DNA from: Labia minor
Taxonomy: Eukaryota; Arthropoda; Insecta; Dermaptera; Spongiphoridae
DNA: 64,000 nucleotides
Assembly (NCBI GenBank): GCA_963082975.1
Contig: OY720348.1
Span: forward strand, 13,884,078 to 13,948,077
Direction: 5' to 3'
The translations under genes and the position numbers were made by a program. The notes under the pieces were generated by a model. That model made no database searches. It was given only the letters and a program-made list of their open reading frames with translations, and was not told the DNA's origin. Shown piece after piece: positions 23,337 through 33,847 of this stretch; position 1 is the stretch's first letter, and every line of letters starts with the position of its first letter.

Positions 23337-23640
23337 AATTCGTTCTAGCAGAACGTGGCTCGAAAACTCGAAAAATCTTGGCTGCACCTACCACATTCCT
23401 CCAAGTATCCCTATTCTGAACTACACCCATCCAACTTCTATTTTCTCCCATCTCTCTTAAGTCACTTCCTAGATTGTCTGCCCACCGCGTCCTTGGTCTT
23501 CCAATCGGATGTTTCGCCAGTCTTCCATTTCCCATTCTTGCCCCCCGATTGCAGCCTCCTCGAATATTATTATCCTTCATGATTAAAGAACCTAAGTATT
23601 TAAATTTTTCTACATTTTCCAATTTTCACTATTTTTTATT
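23323..23640 (-). pseudogene. Non-LTR retrotransposon fragment, internally deleted but open
   Basis: A 99-codon minus frame joins two distant parts of the same ORF2. It starts with ENVEKFKYLGSLIMKDNNIR, which lies just after the reverse transcriptase domain, and jumps directly to GRPRTRWADN and WMGVVQNRDTWRNVV at the C-terminus. The usual YGCE.W and RRIFGP blocks, over 100 residues, are missing. The deletion keeps the frame. Without a polymerase domain the product cannot be an active transposition enzyme. Confidence 0.85.
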
Positions 23641-24025
23641 TACAATATTTTTATTATTTATATTTACTTTTTACTCAAGTATATTTTAAATTTAATATAC
23701 CTAAGACTGGAAGGTGCCAGTTAACTCACAAAGAAAGGCTATTTATAAAAAAAAAAACAGGAGGGGACGATAACCATTAAGCTACCATTCTGGTGGATCT
23801 AGGAATGATGTGACTTAATGGTAAATAATAAAAAAAAAAAAAAAAAAAAAAATTAACCCCTCGATTTTCTCAAGAACTATTTTTCATTCCAAGTCTTTCT
23901 TAGTTGCTTGTTGCTTAACTTAGAATATGTTGGAGTGTGGGATTACGCTAATAATTATTTTTATTGATTGTATGCTAAATTAATTAATTACCGTTTGTGA
24001 TTATTATTTTTATTTGTTTTAATAG
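23641..24025. other. AT-rich DNA upstream of exon candidate
   Basis: It includes an A-rich run near 23,830-23,852. It ends in TTTGTTTTAATAG, a plausible polypyrimidine tract plus AG acceptor for the exon candidate that follows. Confidence 0.4.
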
Positions 24026-24181
24026 ATTAAATGGGTTTGATGAAAGTCAAGAAAAGTATTCCTTGAAATGGGTGTGTTTGGTAGATGATCGACATTTCCC
24101 TAAAAATCGATTACTACTAGTAAGCAGATGGATTGGTGATTTCTACAAGTGCCACGTGGCCTTTGAGGACAGGCAAATTAG
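24026..24181 (+). CDS. Candidate internal exon of an unrecognised host gene
   Basis: A 156-base block with clearly higher G+C than both sides is bounded by TTTGTTTTAATAG (acceptor, AG at 24,024-24,025) and ATTAG/GTACC (donor, GT at 24,182-24,183). It is open in one frame and encodes about 51 residues, including GFDESQEKYSLKWVCLVDDR and SRWIGDFYKCHVAFEDRQI. The length is divisible by three, and both junctions would be phase 2. No similarity to repeats in the window was seen. I do not recognise the protein family. Splice signals this short occur by chance, so this is a candidate only. Confidence 0.45.
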
Positions 24182-24496
24182 GTACCATTGGATTGGATTT
24201 ATTTAATTTTTTTGTATTTTTTTTTTTGTTTTTTTTCTATTCCAACGTGATGGTTCGGCCCACCAATGACGGTTATTATTCAACAGAGAATGTACTCGAG
24301 CGCGACGTGGGAATCGTAGAAACTTTGGGCGTCCTTTTATAATTTTATTTTATTTTATTTATTTTTTTGTTTTTTTTTTTTTTTTATTTTATTTTATTTT
24401 TATTTTTTTTTTTTTTTTTTTTTATTCGCTTCAAAAAGAAATTGAAAAAAATAAACGTCTCTCGAAGTCTATTTTCGTTTTATTTTCCAACAATAG
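24182..24496. other. Poly-T-rich stretch with a short GC-richer block
   Basis: 24,240-24,335 is GC-richer, with CTCGAGCGCGACGTGGGAAT, and is unrecognised. 24,365-24,425 is almost pure T. If the flanking exon candidates are real, this would be intronic. Confidence 0.4.
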
Positions 24497-24648
24497 GAGC
24501 GATTCGAATTTGTCTTGATGTTTTCTTGCTAACAATGTTAGTCACGGCCCCGTTGAGCGCAACATGCAAAACACAGGCGGCTATTGTGATCGGGGCTGAC
24601 CATGACCAATGGCATGACCACTTGAAAACATCCCAAAAAGGGGGATAA
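24497..24648 (+). other. Unrecognised open block, possible exon
   Basis: It follows TTTTCCAACAATAG, an acceptor-like string, and stays open to a stop at 24,648. The encoded stretch has a hydrophobic run (ICLDVFLLTMLVTAPLSATC) and then a His/Asp-rich part (GADHDQWHDHLKTS). The hydrophobic run looks like a signal peptide or membrane segment, but the family is unknown. Confidence 0.25.
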
Positions 24649-24930
24649 CTCACTCTGAATTTCTAACCATGGTAATTCCGAGCCGTTTACCATCATCACT
24701 TCACTCCCACTTCCCGGGAGATTAAATTTCGACCACACCTGGTCCTTAATTACGTTAGAGCGTAGCTTCAGATCCCCCCCCTCCTACTCTTCAGGCTCAT
24801 CGCCGCCACTCAGGGGGGACCTCCTCCATCGCAATGAAAGGATTCCACTAAAAGGTAAATAAACATTCGAGACTGAATCTTTGCAAAAAAATCAAACTTA
24901 TCAAGAAATTAATCAACGAAACTAATCAAA
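24649..24930. other. GC-richer unrecognised DNA
   Basis: It includes a C-rich run near 24,770-24,785 and a TCATCGCCGCCACTCAGG-type block. No supported feature was seen. Confidence 0.35.
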
Positions 24931-25567
24931 ATAAGTTGACCTGGGGCCAGGTCCGAACCGACCGACGGTTTGAAATAACTTAATTTCCAGCTACAGAAAC
25001 AATTTCAAATAATTTTAATATATCTATTAATGTAATAAATATATATAGGGATATAACATAAATATTTTTAATTTTATTTTATTTATAATATATATGTAAG
25101 ACCAGGCTGTGACGTCATGAATGGCTGGATGACGTCATATAATTTTAATTAAGAAAAAACTAATAAATATGATTTTTTTCGAGGATAAAACCAATGCAAA
25201 GTGAATGATTCGTGATGATATGTAAAAAATCTCCTCATGTGAAATTTGGTATGAAAATAACCCTTCCCTTCCTATCGTCGATGGCTAATACTACCACTTC
25301 CGGTTTCCGGATTTGCACCAAAAGTTGATCAATTCATCCCACTGATGCATTAAGTAAATATACCAAATTTCATCAAAATCCGTTAAGCCGTTCAGGCTGT
25401 ACACATCTATACGGACGGACAGACGGACAGACGGACGGACAGACATCATGCTAAAAATACTTTTTTCTGTTAAGAAAATGCATGATTCGTGGAGATATGT
25501 AAAAATCTCCACATGTGAAATTTGGTGTGAAAACAATACCTCCCTTACTATCGTCGGTCGGTAAAAA
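24931..25567 (+). mobile_element. Family B Helentron-like element, reference copy
   Basis: The 5' end is a perfect hairpin GACCTGG-GG-CCAGGTC (24,938-24,953), then CGAA, then CCGACCGACG (24,958-24,967). The 3' end is CGTCGGTCGG (25,552-25,561), the exact reverse complement of that motif, followed by TAAAAATT. Inside are two GTGACGTCAT-like sites, AAATCCGTTAAGCCGTTCAG, a (GGACAGAC)n tract and a stem-loop TGGAGAT-ATGTAAAA-ATCTCCA near the 3' end. The 3' module occurs twice, at 25,200-25,283 and 25,485-25,567. There is no coding frame. The architecture matches family A although the sequences differ. Confidence 0.7.
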
Positions 25568-26311
25568 TTATAGATTCATAATCGTTTCAACTATTTACTA
25601 TTCGAGATTCTAGATTTATTAAATATATAACCATATTTTCATTAAATATTATAAAAAATAAATAATCGAAATATTTATCTTTCTTCTCCTACAAAGATAA
25701 GATAAAGTTTTTGGTTGAAAAAGATTAATTGTCTTCTATGATAACCAATTGACATTCCTGACAAGTCCATTCTCGAAGACCTCCAAACGTTATTATAAAA
25801 ATAGGTGAATCATGAAAGGAACTAAGCACGTTCAAATTATTTAAATTTATTTTTATTATATGTTTTTTTGTGTAGACGTGCGAGTGAGACAGAGAGTTAA
25901 TTTAAATCCAAATTTTAAACGCTATTTTTTTGGCTGCCGTCTCCTCAGTGTTCGGGTTGATGATGTTATTTTGGGTGGTCGCTAGATTTTGTAGTCTTTA
26001 GCTCGTTAAGAGGTTGAAAAAAAAGGAGAAAAGCAGAAGAGTCGAATGGCCTTCTTGGACGGTGGCTTATGATTAAATACATTCAAATCAAAGTAGAAAG
26101 AACATTTCTGCAAACAACCAGGAAAGTAGAATGATGGGATACAAAGAGTTGCAATCCTTGAGAAGAAATTGCAATTTTATATGCCTATTTTAGTTAAACA
26201 AACGCATTAGAAAAGTAAATAATTTAATTTTATAAACGAAACAGCAATTAATAATTGAAAATGAAATAATATAATCAAAATTAAAGAATTTAAACTTTTT
26301 TTTTTGGTTTT
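25568..26311. other. Mixed AT-rich DNA
   Basis: A less AT-rich part lies at 25,920-26,170 but shows no recognisable frame. Nothing else was supported. Confidence 0.4.
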
Positions 26312-26540
26312 AATGAACTTTGAAATGCTTGGCGGTAGTAACCACATTCCTCCAACCGTCTCTTTTGTTTGCCTCCTCCATTTATTTCTAATCCTCTTAT
26401 AATTTTCTTTAATCTATTTATGTGTGTTCCTATTACACCTTTCGTCTATCCTCTAACATTTTCCAAGTGATTTCCTAGTAAAAAAACTTATTACTCTCTA
26501 CTTTTCTCACCCTTTGCTTATTTTGATACAAGTCTTAAAT
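26312..26540 (-). pseudogene. Divergent non-LTR retrotransposon tail
   Basis: On the minus strand the terminal part reads KRDGWRNVVTTAKHFKV then stop, matching the C-terminal WRNVV..AK.F.V signature of the other fragments. Upstream, RRKGVIGTHINRLKKI appears in a shifted frame. It is more diverged than the others and may come from a different subfamily. Confidence 0.6.
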
Positions 26541-26686
26541 TTATTAAAAAATAAATAAGTATTTAAAAATTTCGACAGAAAAATTAAATAAATGTAGGGT
26601 ATAATAATCAGAAAAAGTTAGAAAATAAGAATATGATAATAAATAAATAGTGTTGAAATTTTATATAAAGTATTTTCACAGACATA

Positions 26687-27214
26687 CGAGGGCATGTCAA
26701 TAAGTCCGTGACTTTTTGAATTTCTCACTTCTTAAATAAAATGACAACACTGATTCTGCCAGAAGGCAACTATCAGCTAACTCCTATCGAAATTTAAACC
26801 AGATGGGCATTTTAGTTTTTGTTTGACATCCATTAATAGCAGACTACCTCGTGATTTTAGAAGAAAATGGAAAAAAGTGAATTTCCTGTCCTCATTAAGT
26901 ATTATTTTTTGCGGAAAAATACATCACTGAAACCGAATTTTTGCGCCGTTTCCTAACTGTGGATGAAACGTAGATCCTCCACAACTCACCAGTGACCAAA
27001 CAGCACTCAAAACAATGGGGTTCTCGGGGTGAATCGGTACCAAAGATGTCCTCAACAAATCTTATTTTTTGGAAGTGATAAAAAAATTGGAGAAACGTTG
27101 TACGAAGTGTATGGAGCTCAAAGGAGACTACGTTGAAAAATAAAATATTTTTTTTATCAAAAAACCTGTGTTTCATTCAAAAAGTAACAGACTTATTATA
27201 TTGACCTGCCCTCG
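26687..27214 (+). mobile_element. Degenerate mariner element (GGCA-TIR type)
   Basis: Terminal inverted repeats begin CGAGGGCATGTCAATAAGTC and end ...GACCTGCCCTCG, with TA on both sides (26,685-26,686 and 27,215-27,216). The element is about 528 bases against about 1.3 kb for an intact mariner. The plus strand encodes FLRRFLTVDET, a stop, then KQWGSRGES. Another relic of this TIR type lies at 36,292-36,790. Confidence 0.85.
26938..27050 (+). pseudogene. Mariner transposase remnant
   Basis: It keeps the first catalytic Asp in TVDET, but the next codon is a stop in place of the usual Trp. The downstream KQWGSRGES block is in frame. It is non-functional. Confidence 0.85.
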
Positions 27215-27216
27215 TA

Positions 27217-28636
27217 TTTTTTGATTAATATAAAACAAAAGACCCGACCAGATTATTCTTGACTTAGAAACGGAGCTCAAGTTTATCCCCTCTCCTACCA
27301 CTTTCTTTTATGCGAACTAGACAGAAACAGTAAAATTGAATGCCCGAAAAAAAAAATTATTAAAAGAGATTAAACTTTTCTAAATCTTTTATTTATTAAT
27401 TTCTAAATGTATTTCTAATAGTTATTATTTATTAATTTTACTTTCTTAAGTTATTTTTCATCAAAAAAAAAAAAACTTTCACGTTAAAAGGTCACCGATC
27501 CTAATTTTTTTTTTTCTATCGATTTTGAGAGATTGTAATTCAATTAATAAGAAGAAAGAAAAAAAAGATGAATGCGGAACACAAGAGGGAATCTCTCTTC
27601 TTTTTCGATTTATTATTAAAAGAGTACAATGTCAGAGGAAAATATAATATGATATTTTTATTTTACAGCTCAAATAATTGGATTTGAATTTCGAATAATA
27701 ACATCAATGGTTTATAACGAATATATATTCTATTTCACCCATAGAATTGAAAAAAAAGGTAAATGTTTAAAAAATTTATCTCTTGGATGGACATCCATCT
27801 TATCAAAAAAATGAGGAAAGCATTTTGTGATAATAAAGTAATGGCAATCTTGAAATAAAAATAAAAAAAAAATGTGCTAAGCCCTTTGGATTGTAGAAAT
27901 GGTTTAAAGAGACAAGTGGAACCCTCTTGAAAGTTCAAAGGGTCTTTTCAAATAATGCAAAAAGGCATTATCCATGATTGAGTCTTCCCCAAGAGTGATC
28001 CGATTTTCCAACACTTTAGCCCTATGTAAAACGGCTCTCGCTCTCCAAAGCGAGGGCTCACAAAGAAACAATTTTGAGAAAAGCTATGAAAATATTGAAG
28101 GGATGTTGAATAATATTGACATGAGCTTAGATCGGGGGTGGCGAGGATATAAAATGGGTCTGGGGTTCCGTCAAACTTGTAATAAAAATATAGATATATC
28201 CCTCTCTCATTCACTCTCTTTCGGATGTTACAGTGTCTTTTGGGAATTGAGAACCTTGAGTTAAAGTTGGGGGAGAAGGGTCTATATTTGCGTTGGTATC
28301 TCTCTCTCTCTTTTCTCGGTACAAGTAGTAACCTTAACCATCCACGATACCTGCAAAAGTAAACACCCTGGGTATATATATAACATAGATTACAAACAGA
28401 CATGAAGAAATTATTGAAATTACAAACAGTCAGATGTGTCAGACACAGGGAGATCAAAAATAAAAAAAACATGAGCGTATTTTTTATTAATTCAGGGTGA
28501 AATATTTATTAGAAAAGTGTATGAGAATGAAATAAACATTAGAAAAAAAAGAAATAAAAGTCAATCAAAATTGAAATTAGACAATTAACTAAAAAAAAAT
28601 AATTAAATATCAGCAATAATAAAAAAAAGGTATTTA
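27217..28636. other. AT-rich DNA with a moderately GC-rich part
   Basis: 27,950-28,360 is less AT-rich and carries opposed open frames (minus 27,948-28,472, 174 codons; plus 27,974-28,264). The longer frame has Cys/Phe-rich N-terminal sequence and no recognisable domain. A small hairpin CTCGCT-CTCCAA-AGCGAG sits near 28,038. I do not support a gene here. Confidence 0.35.
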
Positions 28637-28638
28637 TA

Positions 28639-29150
28639 CAGAACAGTCATCTAGTTATGGATTTGAATAAAACTTTACCAGTGGATTCCTTTTTTAATTC
28701 AAATAAACTTTTCTTATACAATTTTTGAGGGTTGCTTCTAGTTTACGAGATAAAAAGGATTAAAATTTGACAGATTAGCTTATTAAAACCTCAAAATAGT
28801 ATGTCATTAAGTAATGTTTATTGACTAATTCACTAATTATTCATTTATTCCTAATTATCGGTTTTTTCTATTCGGTTTTCAATAGGGAAATTATTTAATT
28901 AATTAATTTTTTATAATCTTCTTATATCCAAACCAACTTATAAAAACAGAAAATTAGTGAAGCCCTCTGGTGGTCAAATAATAAAACATGGTAGCTAAAT
29001 AGAATATCAATTGATTTATTTGAAAAATTTAATCTTTTTTATCTCGTAAACTAGAAGCGACTTGCAAAAATTGCATAAGAATAGTTTATTTGGAATTCAA
29101 AAAGAAACTGGTAAAGTTTTATCCAAATCCATGACTGGATGATTGTTTTG
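28639..29150. mobile_element. Long-TIR MITE (family C), copy 2
   Basis: The ends are CAGAACAGTCATC and its inverse GATGATTGTTTTG, with TA at 28,637-28,638 and 29,151-29,152. The outer 100 or so bases are inverted repeats containing ATAAAACTTTACCAGTGG and CTTCTAGTTTACGAGATAAA. It is 512 bases with no coding capacity. The TIRs match copy 1 at 6.9 kb. Confidence 0.85.
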
Positions 29151-29152
29151 TA

Positions 29153-29434
29153 TAATTACGAAAAAAAATAATATTAGTGAATATTGATAATAATGAAATA
29201 TGTATTATTATTTCTAATAAGTTTATTTATTTTAATACTTCAAAAGAACCATCATTTGGATTATATATAATTTGACTATCTATAGAATCTAAGCTAGGAA
29301 TCTAATTAAAGGTGGATCAATTTCTGATAAGACTTTAAAAAGTATATTGAACTTGTAATCTCATATTTTAATATTTTGATTAACTCTTATAATTATATTT
29401 TTAAGTATATATTTGAGTACTACTACTTTTTGAG
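29153..29434. other. AT-rich spacer
   Basis: No coding or element signal was seen. Confidence 0.45.
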
Positions 29435-29442
29435 TATATATT

Positions 29443-29773
29443 AGTGATTCCCAACCTTTTTGGACCAAACGCCTACTTCGTAAGACAGGTTTCATAATTC
29501 GCCCCCCTATAAATTTTAACAGATAAAAATTCAAAATCATCTTAACTTTATTTTTAGAACCATATTGAAAAAAAACGGAAATGTTTAAAAATCTGACTTT
29601 TTTTTTAAGAAACATTTTGAAAAAAATTTAAAAAAAAGCGGAAAAAGCCTGTTCGCAAAATCATTTTACCTTTTTTTAGAGTTGAAAATGATTTCGCCCC
29701 CCCCCCCAAAAAAAAAAAAAAAATAACTTATCGCCCCCTTTAAGATGTCGATCTCCCAGGTTGGGAATCACTG
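29443..29773. mobile_element. Short hAT element
   Basis: The ends are AGTGATTCCCAACC and GGTTGGGAATCACTG. An 8-bp duplication TATATATT flanks it (29,435-29,442 and 29,774-29,781). It contains CGCCCCCC-type strings near both ends and a C/A homopolymer near 29,697-29,725. It is non-coding. Confidence 0.85.
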
Positions 29774-29781
29774 TATATATT

Positions 29782-30834
29782 ATACATAAATGATTTTTTT
29801 TCAAATGTTTATTACATCATTTTCTAAGTAATGGATTTAAAAACTACTCATAAATAGTTAAAAATATAAATTAAAAAAAAATAAATAAAAAAACTATTTC
29901 AATCTTCAAACTATCATTGATGGAAAATTATTCCACGGAATACCGACATTATAACCACCTCTTCATCCTTCTTCTTTAACGGTAACATAAATAATATATA
30001 TAATAAAAACGAACACGATAAAAATGTTTTAGTTTCAAGAGTTTATAAAAAAAAATATCTTATGGTAGGAAAGTAATTTGTAATGGAAGAAAGGGGGGGG
30101 GGAACAGTGTTTAGAACATAATTATACAAGAACAAAAAAAACTAAAATTTTTTTTATAAGATTTGATGAACCTTCAGTTGACAATAAATAGACAAGGTAA
30201 TTATGGGGTTTCACTTTTTAAGAAAGAAAATGAAGATAAAGACAAACATGATGAAATTCAAATGGAAATATTTTCATATAAATATAAATAAATATTCATT
30301 GACATTTGTTTGTCAACCATTACTTATTTTTGTTCAAAATTTTACTTATGTAAAATATTAGGTATCAATATTTTCTTAAATAAAAATAAAATTGCAATTT
30401 TTATTCTTTGTATATGTAGATTCAATTATTCATCCTTCACTATTTTTTATTAAATGATTGATTTATTTATTTGATTTTTTAATTCATTATACTAATTTTA
30501 AAAATATTGACTTAAATAAATTATTACTTGATAATTGGACAAATAAATTGATAATAGAGTTACGCCTGTATAGTTTGACAATAAAATAAAATAAATAAAT
30601 CTTTAAACTCATTTTCGAAAAAATCTATTAAAAGGAATATAATATTGTTATTTTAACATATTTTATTTTGGGAAAGAAAGTTGGTTAGTATACTTGGTAT
30701 AGTTGAATTTTCGCGGGCTGTGTACATTCGATTATCGAAATTTTTTTTTTGTTATGTTTCTCATATTTTGGCATTATCAGCCATTTTGGATTAGTAGTTT
30801 GTTTTAGACAACTGAAAAAGTTAGTCATATTTTT
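29782..30834. other. AT-rich non-coding DNA
   Basis: It includes a G9 run near 30,093. The part from 30,680 may hold the left end of the mariner relic that follows, but I could not define it. Confidence 0.4.
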
Positions 30835-30909
30835 GTGTATTCTTCGATTTTTTAAATAATCTGTATTAAACTTTGCGTTATAAATGGAATAAAGTGCTTC
30901 AGCGCCTTA

Positions 30910-31210
30910 ATATGTTGATTGGGCGAGTCTACTTTGTCTCAAAAAAATGTTTATAAGTGGTACAAGCACTTTAAAAAAGTACGCCAAGTTCGATCAAATG
31001 TTGATGCGATAAAGTAGGAATTGAAGAACGAGCTGATGGCCATCCGAAAAGCGCATTTCAGAAGTTCTTCGACGATTGGAAGAAGCGCTGGCATAAGTGC
31101 ATTATATCTGAAGGGAATTACTTTGAAGGGGACGAAATGGATATTGATGAAAAAATAAATACTTTTCGAAATAATTCAAAATTCGCCTTTTCTTTTGAAC
31201 AAACCTCGTA
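30910..31210 (+). pseudogene. Mariner transposase relic, core deleted
   Basis: 30,922-31,017 encodes GESTLSQKNVYKWYKHFKK, the N-terminal helix-turn-helix region, and then meets a stop. 31,056-31,210, in another frame, encodes FQKFFDDWKKRWHKCI..GNYFEGDEMDID, the characteristic mariner C-terminus. The whole catalytic core between them is missing. The right end reads ..GAACAAACCTCGTA, a plausible terminal repeat plus TA. The left terminus was not found with confidence. Confidence 0.85.
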
Positions 31211-32280
31211 TATTATAAAATTATATATTATATTTATTATGACTTTTGACACATACACTAAGAATATAGGATAAGGCCAAATATAAATTTTATAAAAATA
31301 TAAGGCATTAGAAAGAATACTTTCCAAATATGCCAATCTAATAAGTATCTGTGAAAAAAAGGCGGCTGGATAGTATGGAGGGGGTATATCTTTCTTTTTT
31401 AGATGCCTTGGACTACTCGCTTTGAATTTTGATGATGTAATTGAATAATTATAGACACATAACAAAAAATCAAAATAAATAATTTATAATATTATTTTAT
31501 TAAATGTTTGTTTTTTTTATATTTATATTATATTATTTATGTTAAATATATAGAACAAGCGATCAACATGTTTTATGAGAAAAATAATAATGTATAATTT
31601 TAGTAAAACAAATAATGAATAAATATTAATAATATAATTGGCATTGGTCTAAAAAAAGTCGGTGTCCTTTTGTAGATTTCTGTTTAATTGATTTATTATT
31701 GTATTTGAGTTTGATATTTGCATTTTTATTAGAAATTGTATTCATTTTGATAAGTTTGAATGTAATAGGAATTTATTGAGTAATGAATAATATCCAAAAA
31801 TAATCATGTTAGATGAGATTTGAATGACGGACAAAAAAATTGATTTATCAGATTGCATCAAATGAGAGAGATTACTGAATTAGTAATTAAATAGTTTTTC
31901 AGTTGAGTGGGAGGTTGATTTGAGATTAATAGATATGAAAATTGGAAGTATATTTAGGAGATTTGATGAGAGAACTATTGTTTATATATTACAATTTCTT
32001 ATTTCTAAGTATTTACATGAAATTTAGTAAATTACAAGTTTTAGACGAAATATGAATCTTTACAAATACGTTAATAGAAAATAATCATTGAATGAAACAT
32101 AATTAAAGGAACATGATCTTTGAAGCAATCTCCCTTTCTTTCAGATAAAAAATAAACGAAATTGATTACTAAACTGTGAGGTAAACGATGGTTTGATCTG
32201 GGAATTTCAAACCTCTCTCAGAATAGGTGAATCGTCCCTAGAAGCAAACAAAATGAGTGATTGATCAAACTGAAAAGAAT
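31211..32280. other. AT-rich non-coding DNA
   Basis: No supported gene. A minus frame at 31,118-31,465 overlaps the mariner relic antisense and is a shadow. Confidence 0.45.
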
Positions 32281-32950
32281 TGCTTGTGCTATTCCCTGGA
32301 CTCAGGTCTAAGTTGACCCCGAACATGAAGCCGCCATGTTCAATTTAGAATTTGAAATTGAGCGTTGTGACGGCGCAGGCGTGGCACGGATTCCTGTGGT
32401 TTAATGTAAGGGTAAGGGTGGATTGGACACCCTTCGCCCCACGCCCACTGTCTTGATTTACCCTCGGTAACTTTTCACCCTGCTTCGTGGTTAAGATATT
32501 CCTGAGCCCTTCCGCCTACCCCTGGTGAAGGTGTCGAATATTCGGGCAAGGGTTCAAACATAGTATAGAGGGGTTCTCCCAGCCAGTAACAGCTACTGTT
32601 AGCTTTGTGTGTGATTATTCGGCCATGATGTGGAAGGGCGCACGCCTTGGACAGCCCAATCGATATTATAGGGAGATGAGGATTTAGGGTTGACGGCGCG
32701 CAGCCGCCGCTCCTCCCTATCTAGCTCGGCATATTCATCCACCCTCGCAAAAGTTTCCGACCAATCTCCCCAACCCAAGAGTAGGAAGAAGAGGAAAAAG
32801 GAAAAAGTATTCGAGAGAAAGAGAGCGGCCCCTCCATCACCCCCACCCCTTGGAGGATTTGCTCTGCGATGCACACCCTCTCGTCAAGAACCTCTCCCGT
32901 ACCACCTCCGTCTCTCTGTATTCATGTTGCTCGATGGAAAACGTTTCAAA
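32281..32950. other. GC-rich island, unrecognised
   Basis: GC and CpG content are high (GTGACGGCGCAGGCGTGGC near 32,367; GACGGCGCGCAGCCGCCGC near 32,692). An open plus frame (32,690-33,151) begins in it and encodes a Ser/Lys/Arg-rich stretch, including PKSRKKRKKEK, then becomes AT-rich. A minus frame overlaps. I recognise no family. It could be an exon, a promoter or a unique repeat. Confidence 0.35.
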
Positions 32951-33644
32951 ATATATAGAAATCTAGCAGGAAACCGAAAGTCAGAATTACAAAAAGTGTC
33001 AAGTCAATTCATGATGCCAATATCGGAAAATACAAGTATAGGTTGGAAGGAGACGTGGGATATATTGATGTATTTTTTTTACCAGGGAATCGAAAATCAA
33101 ATCAGAAATAATAATGATTATAGGTTTTCAACTAGAGGTCCCCTAAAATAGGGTAAGCATTTGTTAAAAAACTAAAAACCAAAATAACAATTATATTTAC
33201 AGAGCTCATTCAATTTTCTTAATGCTTCAGTAAAGAAATATAAAAGTTTGAAAAAACAAATTTTTTTTTTCATCATAAAAGCAAAAATAATAGCATTTCT
33301 TTAGATTGTTTCCATTTACTAAATTATAATTTTGATAATACTAGAAAATCAATGATTTTTTATGCAGGTCCATGGATAATGAAAATATTTTTGTTTGACT
33401 AAATAATGAATGTAACCTCTGTTTATATATTTAGAATGGGACTCAACTTACAAAACAGCAATGTTTATCTTCTTTGATAATAAAAAAAAATTAACTAGTC
33501 AATATTTTGATTTTTTAATTTTTCGTTAAAAATTTGATTCGCCTTTTACGATCCTAAATCATGTTAAAAACGTTATTTCTACACATCATCGAAATAACAT
33601 TATAATTTTAGTAAAATAAATTGTTTAAAATTATTTATTGATTT

Positions 33645-33680
<36 letters not shown>

Positions 33681-33817
33681 CAGTAGTATAACTGAAGGTT
33701 AAGAAATAGAACTCTCTTAAACATCTTTTCCCCTCCCTCCTCCACAAATAACGTTAATATTTTAGTCCCAGATCAGGACTAGATTTTGTTATTTTTCATA
33801 TGTCGAAACAGTAACTC
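32951..33817. other. AT-rich non-coding DNA
   Basis: It contains a (TA)n tract at 33,651-33,678. The last 60 bases (from TTTAGTCCCAGATCAGGACT) belong with the Penelope-like fragment that follows. Confidence 0.4.
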
Positions 33818-33847
33818 CTAAAGAGGGTCTAAATCGGGGACCGAACC
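33818..33847 (+). ncRNA. Hammerhead-like motif in Penelope-type LTR relic
   Basis: CTAAAGA, a hairpin with GGTC/GACC stem and a short loop, then GAACC. This resembles the hammerhead core CUGANGA-stem II-GAAA with a change in each conserved box. The flanking AGTAACTCCTAAAGAGGGTC matches the pattern of the two other copies in the window. It is probably inactive. Confidence 0.35.

Noticed and set aside
25291..25536. Frame with SVRPSVRLSVR peptide repeat
   Set aside because: The peptide is the translation of the (GGACAGAC)n tract inside family B, not a protein repeat.
27948..28472. 174-codon minus-strand frame
   Set aside because: There is no recognisable domain, an opposed frame overlaps it, and it is flanked by AT-rich noise with no splice or start evidence.
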